Assembly (NCBI GenBank): GCA_017861495.1
Contig: JAGFXW010000029.1
Coordinates: forward strand, 1-15,238
Reading direction: 5' to 3'
Length of the DNA: 15,238 bases
DNA from: Bacillota bacterium
GTDB lineage: Bacteria; Bacillota_C; Negativicutes; CTSoil-072
Positions within the stretch are counted from its first letter, which is position 1; each line of letters begins with the position of its first letter. The translations under genes and the position numbers were made by a program. Below the pieces are notes generated by a model. That model did not search any database, was not told where the DNA came from, and was given only the letters and a program-made list of their open reading frames with translations. This document shows, in pieces, positions 1 through 6,729 of this stretch.

Positions 1-1
1 G

Positions 2-382
2 GATGAACAAGATGCGGTGGAAGTTGCACAACAACTAGCGGAACGGTTACACTGTGTGGTCGCTGTGACAGGGAAAACGGATATTATTACGAATGGCCGT
101 CAAGTGTATGCAATCCAGAATGGTCATCCGATCATGGCCAATGTCACGGGAACCGGTTGCATGGCCACCTCGTTGACGGGATCTTGCTGCGGTGCGGCAA
201 CCGAGGATATCATCGGAGCGGCAGCCGGAATCTTGATCATGGGGCTGGCCGGTGAACGGGCCTATGCCTCTTTGCAGGGTGAAGAAAGTGTGGGAACGTT
301 CCATGCACGGTTGTTTGATGAGGTCTATAACATGACTGCCGATAAAATTCTTCAAGGCGGAAAAATAGCGCAGATCTGCTAA
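2..382 (+). CDS. thiM: Hydroxyethylthiazole kinase, C-terminal part (5' end outside window)
   Basis: Phosphorylates 4-methyl-5-(2-hydroxyethyl)thiazole with ATP in the thiamine salvage pathway, in the cytoplasm. The open frame runs in from the left edge without a start, so about half of the usual ~260-270 residues is missing; the GTG at 17 is only an internal valine codon. The visible part has the ThiM-typical VTGKTDII segment followed by the strongly conserved ANVTGTGCMATSLTG loop, in which the GTGC cysteine/glycine stretch belongs to the active site. An alanine/glycine-rich helix follows and the protein ends in a normal C-terminus. It reads in the same direction as the methyl-metabolism locus but is separated from it by a strong hairpin and about 300 bases, so it probably belongs to a separate thiamine operon. 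Family assignment is firm; only the truncation by the window edge limits it. Confidence 0.93.
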   Translation, partial: DEQDAVEVAQQLAERLHCVVAVTGKTDIITNGRQVYAIQNGHPIMANVTGTGCMATSLTGSCCGAATEDIIGAAAGILIMGLAGERAYASLQGEESVGTFHARLFDEVYNMTADKILQGGKIAQIC

Positions 383-422
383 CCGGCAAGAATTTTTATG
401 ACGCGGAACCAATAGGAACATA

Positions 423-472
423 AAAGTGAACATCCTGCAGAGGGATCAAGCCTTCTGCAGGATGTTCACTTT
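423..472. terminator. Strong hairpin after thiM, probable terminator
   Basis: A perfect 19-bp inverted repeat (423-441 with 454-472) continues inward through G442-T453 wobble, G443-C452 and G444-C451, leaving a loop of about 6 bases. It starts 40 bases after the thiM stop codon. The stem ends in A-T pairs (AAA...TTT), but the T tract beyond it is short and broken (TTATCTCT). It is therefore a good hairpin with a weaker than usual U tract. Termination is the simplest role; it also isolates the following operon from read-through. Confidence 0.7.
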
Positions 473-537
473 ATCTCTGTGGAAAAGGTATTTTTAAAAA
501 AACATAATAAATTCGATTTTTTTTTGTATTCTGAATA

Positions 538-566
538 TTGAAATAGACAACAAAAAATGGTAGACT
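538..566 (+). promoter_or_regulatory. Candidate sigma-A promoter of the methyl-metabolism locus
   Basis: TTGAAA (538-543) and TAGACT (561-566) are separated by 17 bases, five and four matches to the consensus hexamers. It lies in a very A+T-rich stretch (about 480-590) between the thiM terminator and the first gene of the locus. A start of transcription near 573 would give a leader of roughly 128 bases. Several other TA-rich hexamers nearby (TAAATA at 566, TATATA at 578) could also serve as -10 elements, so the exact promoter is uncertain. Confidence 0.45.
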
Positions 567-580
567 AAATAAAGACATAT

Positions 581-593
581 ATAGGTATATACA
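581..593. promoter_or_regulatory. Candidate GntR operator, copy 1 (GTATATAC core at 585-592)
   Basis: The 13-mer ATAGGTATATACA contains the perfect palindrome GTATATAC, which fits the GTnTAnAC form known for HutC/UTRA-type GntR regulators. It recurs at 2604-2616 with one mismatch over 13 bases. It lies just downstream of the predicted transcription start, a position where a bound repressor would block elongation or promoter clearance. The likely ligand-binding repressor is the GntR/UTRA protein encoded at 5254-5985. Binding is inferred from sequence only. Confidence 0.5.
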
Positions 594-700
594 AAAGCCA
601 CGCTCAAGAACAACTTTCCAGACTGGAGGTGTGGGGAAACCCGGATACTCCCGATTTTTTGCTGTATGGGAGTAATTATTATTTGCGAGGGGGAACATCT
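594..700 (+). promoter_or_regulatory. Structured 5' leader ahead of the URO-D methyltransferase gene
   Basis: This is non-coding leader. It has a short GGG-GAAA-CCC tetraloop hairpin (633-642) enclosed by GGAG (625-628) and CTCC (648-651), with six T residues at 655-660. A competing hairpin pairs TACTCCC (646-652) with GGGAGTA (668-674). The two structures share 648-651 and cannot form together. A further short hairpin, TCCA/TGGA (617-620/624-627), is possible. I do not recognise a cobalamin, SAM, THF or TPP riboswitch signature. The ribosome binding site GAGGGGG at 687-693 lies just 3' of the second hairpin. Confidence 0.3.
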
Positions 701-1837
701 GTGGGAAAAGACAGTATGACAGCGGAAGAAAGAATCGTTGCAACCATTAATCTTCAACCGGTTGACAGGGTAGTTTGTGCGCCGCTGATTGAACAGTATG
801 CCGGTCAATTTGCGGGCATCACGAACAAAGAATTTAACTGGGATTGGGATAAATGCATGGCAGCGATTGATAAAGTTCATACCGCATATCCCGTTTGGGA
901 CAGCAATGCGTATATGCAGCATATCCGTTTTGGTCCGGTAGCAAGGGTGGTTGGCTCCATGCGGGCCAAATATCCTGGCGTAGAACTGGGCGACAACGAA
1001 CAATACCAGATGATTGAATATGAGGCGATGACACGTGATGATTATTCGATCATACGGGAAAAAGGCTTTGCGGAATACCGACTGACCTATCTGGAACGGG
1101 TGTTCCAAAAGACCCGGGAAGAAGTACTTGCCGGCCTCAAGGAAGCTGCCCGGTACCGCCAACTGGAACTCGATGCGACGCTGCGCCGCGGCCAGAGCGC
1201 GACCTGGAGCTGTTTCTGCGGTTTGTTGCCATTTGATACCTTCTCAATGATGCGGTCGATCGACAAATTTTTCAAAGACATGTATCAAATCCCGAAGGAT
1301 TTAGAAGAATTGATGTGGATTGCGGCCGATGCAGTGATTGATGCAGCGGAGTTGGGCGTGAAAGCCACGGGCATCAACCGGGTATTTTTAGCCGGGGTGC
1401 GATGCAGCGGCCAGTTTATATCTACAAAAAATTTTGAACGGTTTGCCTTGCCTTATTTAAAATCGCTGGTCAATCGGTTGGTCGAAAAAGATATTGTGCC
1501 TATTTTGCATCTGGATTCGGATTGGACGAAAAATATGGAATATTTCCTCCAATTGCCGCAAAAGAAATTTGTCGTTGCCTTAGACAGCTCAACGGATATC
1601 TTTAAAGCGTATGATATTTTAAAAGGACATTGCGCTTTCCAAGGGGATGTCAGCGCTGCCTTGTTTACTGTGGCCTCAACCAATGAAATGGACGAATATG
1701 CGAAAAAATTATTGACTACCTTTAAAAACGGCGAAGGGTTGATGTATGCGTCCGGTTGTTCGCTGCCGATGAACGCCAAACATGAAAACGTTAAAGCGTT
1801 CTTTGACGCTGTAGATAAATATGGCCGGTACAACTAG
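701..1837 (+). CDS. URO-D-family (MtaA/MtsA/CmuA-like) methyltransferase, probable methyl-donor:corrinoid methyltransferase
   Basis: Cytoplasmic TIM-barrel protein of 378 residues in the uroporphyrinogen decarboxylase superfamily. The methyltransferase branch (MtaA, MtbA, MtsA, CmuA) moves methyl groups to or from corrinoid proteins with a zinc-activated thiol or substrate. GTG at 701 is chosen because GAGGGGG (687-693) lies 7 bases upstream; an open frame reaches back to 629 but without a suitably spaced site. Recognisable segments are the N-terminal TAEERIVATINLQPVDRVVCAP, the LHLDSD turn at 269-274, FQGDVSAAL at 313-321 and the C-terminal ASGCSLPMNAKHENVKAF at 350-367. MtaA-type enzymes bind zinc through His-x-Cys and a late Cys. 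Here the pattern is His270-x-Asp272 and Cys353, so one ligand is changed. It heads an operon with a corrinoid protein and no MttB/MtaB-type enzyme is present, so I infer it demethylates the substrate. The substrate is unknown. Confidence 0.8.
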   Translation: MGKDSMTAEERIVATINLQPVDRVVCAPLIEQYAGQFAGITNKEFNWDWDKCMAAIDKVHTAYPVWDSNAYMQHIRFGPVARVVGSMRAKYPGVELGDNEQYQMIEYEAMTRDDYSIIREKGFAEYRLTYLERVFQKTREEVLAGLKEAARYRQLELDATLRRGQSATWSCFCGLLPFDTFSMMRSIDKFFKDMYQIPKDLEELMWIAADAVIDAAELGVKATGINRVFLAGVRCSGQFISTKNFERFALPYLKSLVNRLVEKDIVPILHLDSDWTKNMEYFLQLPQKKFVVALDSSTDIFKAYDILKGHCAFQGDVSAALFTVASTNEMDEYAKKLLTTFKNGEGLMYASGCSLPMNAKHENVKAFFDAVDKYGRYN

Positions 1838-1879
1838 CTTCGTATTGGGATGCTAATTTAAAAAAGGGGGACAAGAGGA

Positions 1880-2509
1880 ATGGGTAAAATCGATATTCCC
1901 AAAGCAGTAGCGGAGCTTGACGAAGAACTTGTTATTGCCGGTGTGAAGGAACAAATTGCTGCCGGGATACCGGCTGTAGAGATATTGTCGGAACTCCAAC
2001 AGGGCATGGAACAGGTAGGAAAATTGTACGAATCAGGGGAATATTACTTATCGGAACTGATCATGTCGGCCGATGTGTTTGCTACCGCTTCCGCTCAATT
2101 GAGCGAAGTGCTGAAAAGCGATGGCGATACGAAATCGCTGGGAACGATTGTGTTGGGTACCGTTAAGGACGATATCCATGATATCGGGAAGAATATTGTA
2201 GCGACGATTTTAAACTGTAACGGCTTTCGGGTTGTCGATTTGGGTGTTGATGTGCCAATTGATACTTTTGTTGCGGCAGTGAAGGAACACAACCCCCAAG
2301 TTGTGGGGATGTGTTGTTTGCTCACAACCTCGTTTGATATCATGAAAGATACGGTCGCGGCGGTCAAGGATACGGCTTCCTCCGCGAAAGTACTGGTAGG
2401 CGGCGGTCCGGTAGACACGAATGTTGCCAAGTACTGCAATGCGGACGATTACTGCAAATCGGCGTATGAGGCGGTAGAATATACGCGGAAATATTGTGGG
2501 GTTCAATAG
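1880..2509 (+). CDS. Methyltransferase cognate corrinoid protein
   Basis: A 209-residue cobalamin-binding protein of the MtaC/MttC/MtvC type that carries the methyl group on cobalt between two methyltransferases. Residues 1-85 form the helical cap domain (MetH B12-binding domain 1), including EILSELQQGMEQVGKLYESGEYYLSE-like sequence spread over 34-60. Residues 86-209 form the Rossmann-like B12 domain with the base-off/His-on motif D98-x-H100-x-x-G103, the LGVDVP segment (121-126), a VVGMCCLLTT strand (141-150) and a VLVGGGPV glycine turn (171-178). The length matches the family. ATG 1880 has AAGGGGG at 1864-1870. It follows the URO-D gene by 42 bases and precedes an intrinsic terminator. Assignment is firm; which methyl donor it serves is inferred from the neighbour. 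Confidence 0.93.
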   Translation: MGKIDIPKAVAELDEELVIAGVKEQIAAGIPAVEILSELQQGMEQVGKLYESGEYYLSELIMSADVFATASAQLSEVLKSDGDTKSLGTIVLGTVKDDIHDIGKNIVATILNCNGFRVVDLGVDVPIDTFVAAVKEHNPQVVGMCCLLTTSFDIMKDTVAAVKDTASSAKVLVGGGPVDTNVAKYCNADDYCKSAYEAVEYTRKYCGVQ

Positions 2510-2547
2510 AAGCCTCTGTATCCGATATTTGTAATTGATTCATTCAG

Positions 2548-2592
2548 AAAATAGCAGTCATGTCGCTGCAATAACAGGACTGCTATTTTTTT
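2548..2592 (+). terminator. Rho-independent terminator after the corrinoid protein gene
   Basis: AAAATAGCAGTC (2548-2559) pairs perfectly with GACTGCTATTTT (2578-2589), leaving an 18-base loop, and the T run continues to 2592. It lies 38 bases after the corrinoid gene stop and directly before a candidate promoter. It would reduce or stop read-through from the first two genes into the rest of the locus. Confidence 0.8.
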
Positions 2593-2593
2593 C

Positions 2594-2622
2594 TTGGCAG
2601 ATAATAAGTATATACATATAGA
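2594..2622 (+). promoter_or_regulatory. Internal sigma-A promoter ahead of the pterin-binding methyltransferase
   Basis: TTGGCA (2594-2599) and TATAGA (2617-2622) are spaced by exactly 17 bases, each one mismatch from consensus. It starts one base after the T tract of the preceding terminator. Transcription would begin around 2628-2630, leaving a leader of only about 15 bases that carries the ribosome binding site GAGGGGG (2629-2635). The candidate operator GTATATAC sits inside the spacer. Confidence 0.6.
2604..2616. promoter_or_regulatory. Candidate GntR operator, copy 2 (GTATATAC core at 2608-2615)
   Basis: ATAAGTATATACA repeats the element at 581-593 with a single difference. Its palindromic core lies wholly between the -35 (2594-2599) and -10 (2617-2622) hexamers, the classical position for a repressor that excludes RNA polymerase. 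These were the only two GTATATAC copies I found in the window, and both are in promoter regions of the same locus. The GntR protein at 5254-5985 is the proposed binder. Confidence 0.55.
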
Positions 2623-2643
2623 TTGGCCGAGGGGGCAGCAATT

Positions 2644-3450
2644 ATGTTGATTATTGGGGAACTGATCAATACCAGCCGTAAGGTAATCCGCGAAGCGGTA
2701 GAAGCGAAAGATGCTGCGTACATTCAACAGATAGCGAAAGCACAGGAAGCAGCCGGCGCTAATTATCTCGACGTGAATTGCGGAAACCTGGTTGGACAGG
2801 AAACAGAAGTGATGAAGTGGCTGGTTGATACCATCCAGGAAGTGACCGATATGCCTTTGTGTATCGACAGTCCTGACGAAGGGGCGCTTCGGGTTGGTCT
2901 TGCTTTACTCAAACCCGGTTACCAGCCGATGATTAATTCGATCAGCGCGGAAGAAAAACGGTTTCAGGCCATATTGCCGTTAATCAAAGAATTTAAAGCG
3001 AAAGTGGTGGCTCTTTGCATAGAAGATTCCGGCATGCCCAAAACGGCAGAAGACAGGCTGCGGATTGCGGATCATTTGGTGCAAGCCTTAGAGGCGCAAG
3101 GGGTAGTACAGGATGATATTTACCTGGATCCGTTGATCAAACCATTGAGTACCAATGACAAGCATGGACAAGAGGTGCTGGATGCGATCCGGATTATCCG
3201 CCAGAAATACCCGGCCATTCATTTTACCTGCGGCCTCAGCAATATCTCGTATGGACTTCCCAATCGGGCCGTTCTCAATCGATTGTTTGTCGTGCAGACG
3301 ATGGTAATGGGGATGGACGGTTATATTTTGAATCCTACCGATAAGGCGATGATGGGGATGGTGCATGCGTCGCAAGCCCTTTTGGGCCACGATAAATATT
3401 GCGCCAAATACCTCAAGGCCCATCGTAAAGGACTGTATGAAAATAGCTGA
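2644..3450 (+). CDS. Methyltetrahydrofolate:corrinoid methyltransferase (AcsE/MtvA/MetH pterin-binding type)
   Basis: A 268-residue pterin-binding TIM barrel that moves the methyl group between the corrinoid protein and tetrahydrofolate in the cytoplasm. ATG 2644 is chosen because GAGGGGG (2629-2635) is 8 bases upstream; a TTG at 2623 would lie before the predicted transcription start. Motifs follow the AcsE layout: GELIN (5-9), LDVNCG (42-47), CIDSP with D75 (73-77), INSIS with N98 (97-101), LDPLIKP with D162 (161-167) and CGLSNIS with N200 (196-202). These match the pterin-contacting Asp/Asn residues of acetogen MeTr. The length matches stand-alone MeTr (~262). It begins a transcription unit with its own promoter and overlaps the next gene by 14 bases. 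I infer it takes methyl groups made by the URO-D/corrinoid pair into the folate pool. Confidence 0.9.
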   Translation: MLIIGELINTSRKVIREAVEAKDAAYIQQIAKAQEAAGANYLDVNCGNLVGQETEVMKWLVDTIQEVTDMPLCIDSPDEGALRVGLALLKPGYQPMINSISAEEKRFQAILPLIKEFKAKVVALCIEDSGMPKTAEDRLRIADHLVQALEAQGVVQDDIYLDPLIKPLSTNDKHGQEVLDAIRIIRQKYPAIHFTCGLSNISYGLPNRAVLNRLFVVQTMVMGMDGYILNPTDKAMMGMVHASQALLGHDKYCAKYLKAHRKGLYENS

Positions 3451-5257
3451 GACGTTTGTTGCCCATATTGCAGGAACTAATACGCGAATCGCTTGTAGCG
3501 GCAATAAAACGCTGCTGCAATCATTGATTGACGCCGGCCTTGTTGTGGAAGCAGCTTGTGCCGGGCTGGGAACTTGCGGGAAATGCCGGATAAAAGTCCA
3601 GCAAGGCCAGGTGACCGGGCAAAACGGGCTGCCGGCAACGCCGTTATTCGGGAATACCTATTTGGCCTGCCAGGTTTATCCTGCCGGTGATGTTTCGCTA
3701 AAACTTGCTGCGGTGAAAGCAAGTGCGAAAGGAAGGTTAAAAAAGCAGTTTGCCGCAGACGGCCGGCCCTTGGTGCGCAAAGAAGTTGTGGATTTGACGT
3801 ATCCGACACTGGAAACCCCCTATTCTTTGCAGGAGATGTTGTGCCAAAACTCTGCTTCGGCTGACCGATTATTCGATCATCTTAATCTCGTACGGCAATT
3901 GCCTGGTGTATTGGCAGACAAACCTTCGCAGATGACAATCGTTTTTGTCAATGATGTCCCGGTTGCGCTGGAAGTTGGAAATACGGCCAATTCCCTGTAT
4001 GGCGTGGCTTTTGATATTGGCACGACTACGGTAGCAGGAATGTTGGTCGATTTGCGCTCCCACACCGTGTTGGGAGCTTGGGCGGAGAAAAATCCGCAGG
4101 CGGTCTATGGAGCGGATGTGATTTCCCGCATCCGGGCGGCAGAACAATCAGACGGGTTGCAAAATCTGAACCGCAGTATGCAGGTTTGCCTGAACAACAT
4201 TGTACAAGAATTGTGCGGGCATTACGACGTTGCCCCGGAGACGATCTACGCAGTGACCGTTGCCGGAAATTCTACGATGCAGCATTTACTGTTAGGCATA
4301 TCACCGTCCAGTTTGGTCCGTAAGCCGTATGCGGCAGTCTTCAAAGCATTGCAGCCTCTAACCGCTGGAGAAATAAATCTGGCCATCCATTCGGCAGGGG
4401 TTATAGTTATCCTTCCCAATATTGTCAGTTTTATTGGTTCTGATACAACGGCAGCGATTCTTGCGGTCCAAAATAAAGCAACGGGTCCTTCGTTATTGAT
4501 CGACTTGGGGACGAATGGGGAAATGGCAATCTTTGATAGCCGGAACGTGTATTCTTGTTGTTCTACTGCCTGCGGGCCAGCCTTTGAAGGTGCTCATATC
4601 CGGGATGGGATGCGGGCTGTCACAGGGGCGATTGAAGCTGTAGTGATCGCGGACGATGTTAGCGTAACCACGATTGGCGATAGCAAAGCAACAGGTATTT
4701 GTGGTTCGGGAATCATAAAAGCAATGTCATCTCTGCTTAAAGTCGGAATTCTAACTTCTGCCGGAAGATTTCAGAAGCCAGGCGCCATTCCTTTGCCTGC
4801 TAACTTGGAAAGACGGTTGAAAAAACGGGATAAGCAGTGGGAATTTGTGTTGGTTGACGGCGACGATAGCGCGACCGGATTGGATATTTCCATTACGCAA
4901 AACGATGTCAGGCAAATCCAGCTCGTTAAATCATCGATCTGCTCCGGTGTCGAAATTTTGCTAGATAAAGCAGGCTTGCATGGCGATGTCCCGATTTATT
5001 TGGCGGGGGCTTTCGGAAATTATATTGATATTGAGAGCGCTTTAAGCATTGGGTTGCTGCCCTCAATGAAGAAGGAACTGGTTCAGTCCGTAGGCAATGC
5101 CGCCGGCAGTGGGGCGATCCAGGCCTTGCTTTCCCAGAATAGTTTAAACCGCTGTTACCAAATTGCCGATGAGGCAGAGTATATTGAATTGGCAGGGGAT
5201 CCTAATTTTCAGAAGCGGTTCATGGCAAATTTGACTTTTCCTGAGGTGAAAGTATGA
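3437..5257 (+). CDS. Reductive activator of corrinoid proteins (RACE/RACo/RamA-like, [2Fe-2S] + ASKHA ATPase, DUF4445)
   Basis: Uses ATP and a low-potential electron donor to return inactive Co(II) corrinoid to Co(I). It has 606 residues, usual for bacterial RACE proteins. The N-terminal plant-type [2Fe-2S] domain has C41-x5-C47-x2-C50 and C78 (CAGLGTCGKC...LACQV). A linker and middle region follow. From about residue 195 comes the ASKHA/DUF4445 part with phosphate loops FDIGTTTVAG and IDLGTNGEMA, VAGNSTMQHLL, the STACGPAFEGAHI segment, ICGSGI and YLAGAFGNYID. ATG 3437 overlaps the end of the preceding gene; AAAGGA (3427-3432) is 4 bases upstream. This is the bacterial form with the iron-sulphur domain at the N-terminus, unlike archaeal RamA, whose clusters are C-terminal. 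Its presence supports a Co(I)-dependent methyl transfer cycle. The partner is probably the corrinoid protein at 1880-2509. Confidence 0.93.
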   Translation: MKIAETFVAHIAGTNTRIACSGNKTLLQSLIDAGLVVEAACAGLGTCGKCRIKVQQGQVTGQNGLPATPLFGNTYLACQVYPAGDVSLKLAAVKASAKGRLKKQFAADGRPLVRKEVVDLTYPTLETPYSLQEMLCQNSASADRLFDHLNLVRQLPGVLADKPSQMTIVFVNDVPVALEVGNTANSLYGVAFDIGTTTVAGMLVDLRSHTVLGAWAEKNPQAVYGADVISRIRAAEQSDGLQNLNRSMQVCLNNIVQELCGHYDVAPETIYAVTVAGNSTMQHLLLGISPSSLVRKPYAAVFKALQPLTAGEINLAIHSAGVIVILPNIVSFIGSDTTAAILAVQNKATGPSLLIDLGTNGEMAIFDSRNVYSCCSTACGPAFEGAHIRDGMRAVTGAIEAVVIADDVSVTTIGDSKATGICGSGIIKAMSSLLKVGILTSAGRFQKPGAIPLPANLERRLKKRDKQWEFVLVDGDDSATGLDISITQNDVRQIQLVKSSICSGVEILLDKAGLHGDVPIYLAGAFGNYIDIESALSIGLLPSMKKELVQSVGNAAGSGAIQALLSQNSLNRCYQIADEAEYIELAGDPNFQKRFMANLTFPEVKV

Positions 5258-5985
5258 AAGATTGGCACACAATGCTTCCGGTATATTACCGCCTGGCCCA
5301 GGATATTAAACGCCAAGTGGAGTCCGGTGAACTGAAAGACGGCGACATGCTTCCTACTGAGGGGCAATTAGGCGAAACGTATGGGATAAGCAGGATGACG
5401 GTACGGCAGGGACTGGGACTTTTGGCAGAAGCGGGTTTGATTGAAACGGTAAAAGGGAAGGGGACGTTTGTCCGGCGGCCGCGACTCAACCAGTTGGTTA
5501 TAAACCTAAACGACCCGCTTGCCGCCCAGGGAAAAAGCAACCGGTACAAAGTGCTTGATGTCAAGGTACTGCGGAACGAACCGGAACTTGCCAGACAATT
5601 GGGGTTGGATGAAGACGCTAAAATTATTTGCCTGCGGCGGATGTTGTATATCAACGGCCAACCGGCGGCCGTCGAAGAAAAACATTTGGCGTATTTGCGG
5701 GGGAAACCGTTGCTGGAATCGCAACTGGAAGGCGATGATTTTGCCGAGCTGGTTGCAAAACATCATGACAGTGTACCGGTGCGCAATGATATGGAAATTG
5801 CGGTCGGTGTTTTGTCGGAAGAGCATGCCCGGTTGCTGGAAGAAGAACCGCAGCAGCCGGCTTTGGTAATCCGTCAGTCGATTTATGCAAAAGATGGAAA
5901 ATTATTGGGAACGTCGCGGCTTGTTTGTCATAAAGACCGCTATTGTCTCAAGGCTACATCATTTCCTAAGTTAGGCAGATTATAG
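5254..5985 (+). CDS. GntR-family transcriptional regulator with UTRA effector domain (HutC subfamily)
   Basis: A 243-residue DNA-binding repressor type. Residues about 8-75 form the winged helix-turn-helix: LPVYYRLAQDIKRQVESGEL, then LPTEGQLGETYGISRMTVRQ and a wing ending GKGTFVRRP. Residues about 95-235 form the UTRA ligand domain, with LRRMLYINGQPAAVEEKHL and the late ALVIRQSIYAKDGKLLGTSRL strand pair typical of the fold. The ATG overlaps the activator stop (ATGA at 5254-5257), so the two are translationally coupled. HutC-type members bind GTnTAnAC sites, and two GTATATAC palindromes lie in the two promoters of this locus. I infer autoregulation, with the methylated substrate or a pathway intermediate as ligand. 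The ligand cannot be read from sequence. Confidence 0.92.
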   Translation: MKDWHTMLPVYYRLAQDIKRQVESGELKDGDMLPTEGQLGETYGISRMTVRQGLGLLAEAGLIETVKGKGTFVRRPRLNQLVINLNDPLAAQGKSNRYKVLDVKVLRNEPELARQLGLDEDAKIICLRRMLYINGQPAAVEEKHLAYLRGKPLLESQLEGDDFAELVAKHHDSVPVRNDMEIAVGVLSEEHARLLEEEPQQPALVIRQSIYAKDGKLLGTSRLVCHKDRYCLKATSFPKLGRL

Positions 5986-6008
5986 CATGGTTAAGGAGTA
6001 ATGCTGTT

Positions 6009-6728
6009 ATGAGCACGATCATTTTAGCTTGTCAGACCATTCGAAATGAAGTCAGAAAAGCGATAGAGGAAACCGGTGTCCCCTACCCGGTATTCTATCT
6101 GGAAGCCGGATTGCACAATAAGCCGGAAAGACTTCATGCTCGGGTCATGGAAGAGATTGCAATGCTGGATAACGTAGGTACGATCCTGATGGCGTTTGGC
6201 TTTTGCGGCAATAGCATGCTTGGTTTACGGGCGGATCAGGCCAAAATTGTTATCCCCAAAACAGAAGACTGCATTCCTTTGCTGTTGGGATCGTCGGCGG
6301 CCAGGCTGGCTTTGTCCCGCGAGATGGGGACCTATTTTCTGACCAAAGGTTGGCTCGATTATGAACAAAATATTATTTGGGAATACGAACGCTGCCTGAA
6401 ACGCTACGGGGAACAGCGGGCAGTACGGGTGATGAAAACCATGCTGGGCCATTATAAGCGCTTTCTGTTGATTGACACGGGCGCTTATCCGGTTGACAGT
6501 ATTTTGCCGCGCACGCTGGCTTTTGCGGAAAGAATGGCAATGAAGCATGAAATCAGGCGGGGTTCATTGCAGATATTGCATAAGTTGTTTTTAGGCCAGT
6601 GGGACGAAAATTTTCTAGTCCTTAAACCAGGTGAAGAATTAACCCTGGATCAGGTATTAGGCAGTTTGGGCGATAGCCAGGCAGTCAGCCAGATTTCTTG
6701 CAGCCAAAATAGAATGGGAGAGCGGTAA
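6009..6728 (+). CDS. DUF1638 protein of unknown function
   Basis: A 239-residue protein whose N-terminus (ILACQTIRNEVRKAIEE), central GTILMAFGFCGNSMLGL and following KTEDCIPLLLGS match the DUF1638 pattern. The three conserved cysteines (in LACQ, GFCGNS and EDC) could be metal or thiol ligands; this is only suggestive. There is no signal peptide or membrane segment. The start ATG 6009 has AAGGAG at 5993-5998. DUF1638 genes are repeatedly found beside corrinoid methyltransferase and activator genes in anaerobes. A service role in cofactor or metal handling, or in a later methyl-transfer step, is plausible, but I know of no demonstrated function. The short spacing to both neighbours puts it in the operon. 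Confidence 0.75.
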   Translation: MSTIILACQTIRNEVRKAIEETGVPYPVFYLEAGLHNKPERLHARVMEEIAMLDNVGTILMAFGFCGNSMLGLRADQAKIVIPKTEDCIPLLLGSSAARLALSREMGTYFLTKGWLDYEQNIIWEYERCLKRYGEQRAVRVMKTMLGHYKRFLLIDTGAYPVDSILPRTLAFAERMAMKHEIRRGSLQILHKLFLGQWDENFLVLKPGEELTLDQVLGSLGDSQAVSQISCSQNRMGER

Positions 6729-6729
6729 C

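Noticed and set aside
629..700. Upstream extension of the URO-D protein from the GTG at 629
   Set aside because: GGAGG touches that codon directly, which is too close, and the 24 extra residues are not typical of the family. GAGGGGG at 687-693 fits the GTG at 701.
383..700. Cobalamin riboswitch expected before a corrinoid operon
   Set aside because: No B12-box-like segment or the usual multi-stem layout of about 150-200 bases could be found; only short hairpins are present.
666..719. 17-codon leader peptide starting at ATG 666
   Set aside because: There is no ribosome site in front of it (only a T run), and there is no run of a regulatory amino acid.
494..1162. Long minus-strand open frame (222 codons) across the promoter and the start of the URO-D gene
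   Set aside because: It has no recognisable family, is rich in His/Phe/Arg in the manner of antisense shadows, and overlaps a well-supported gene on the other strand.
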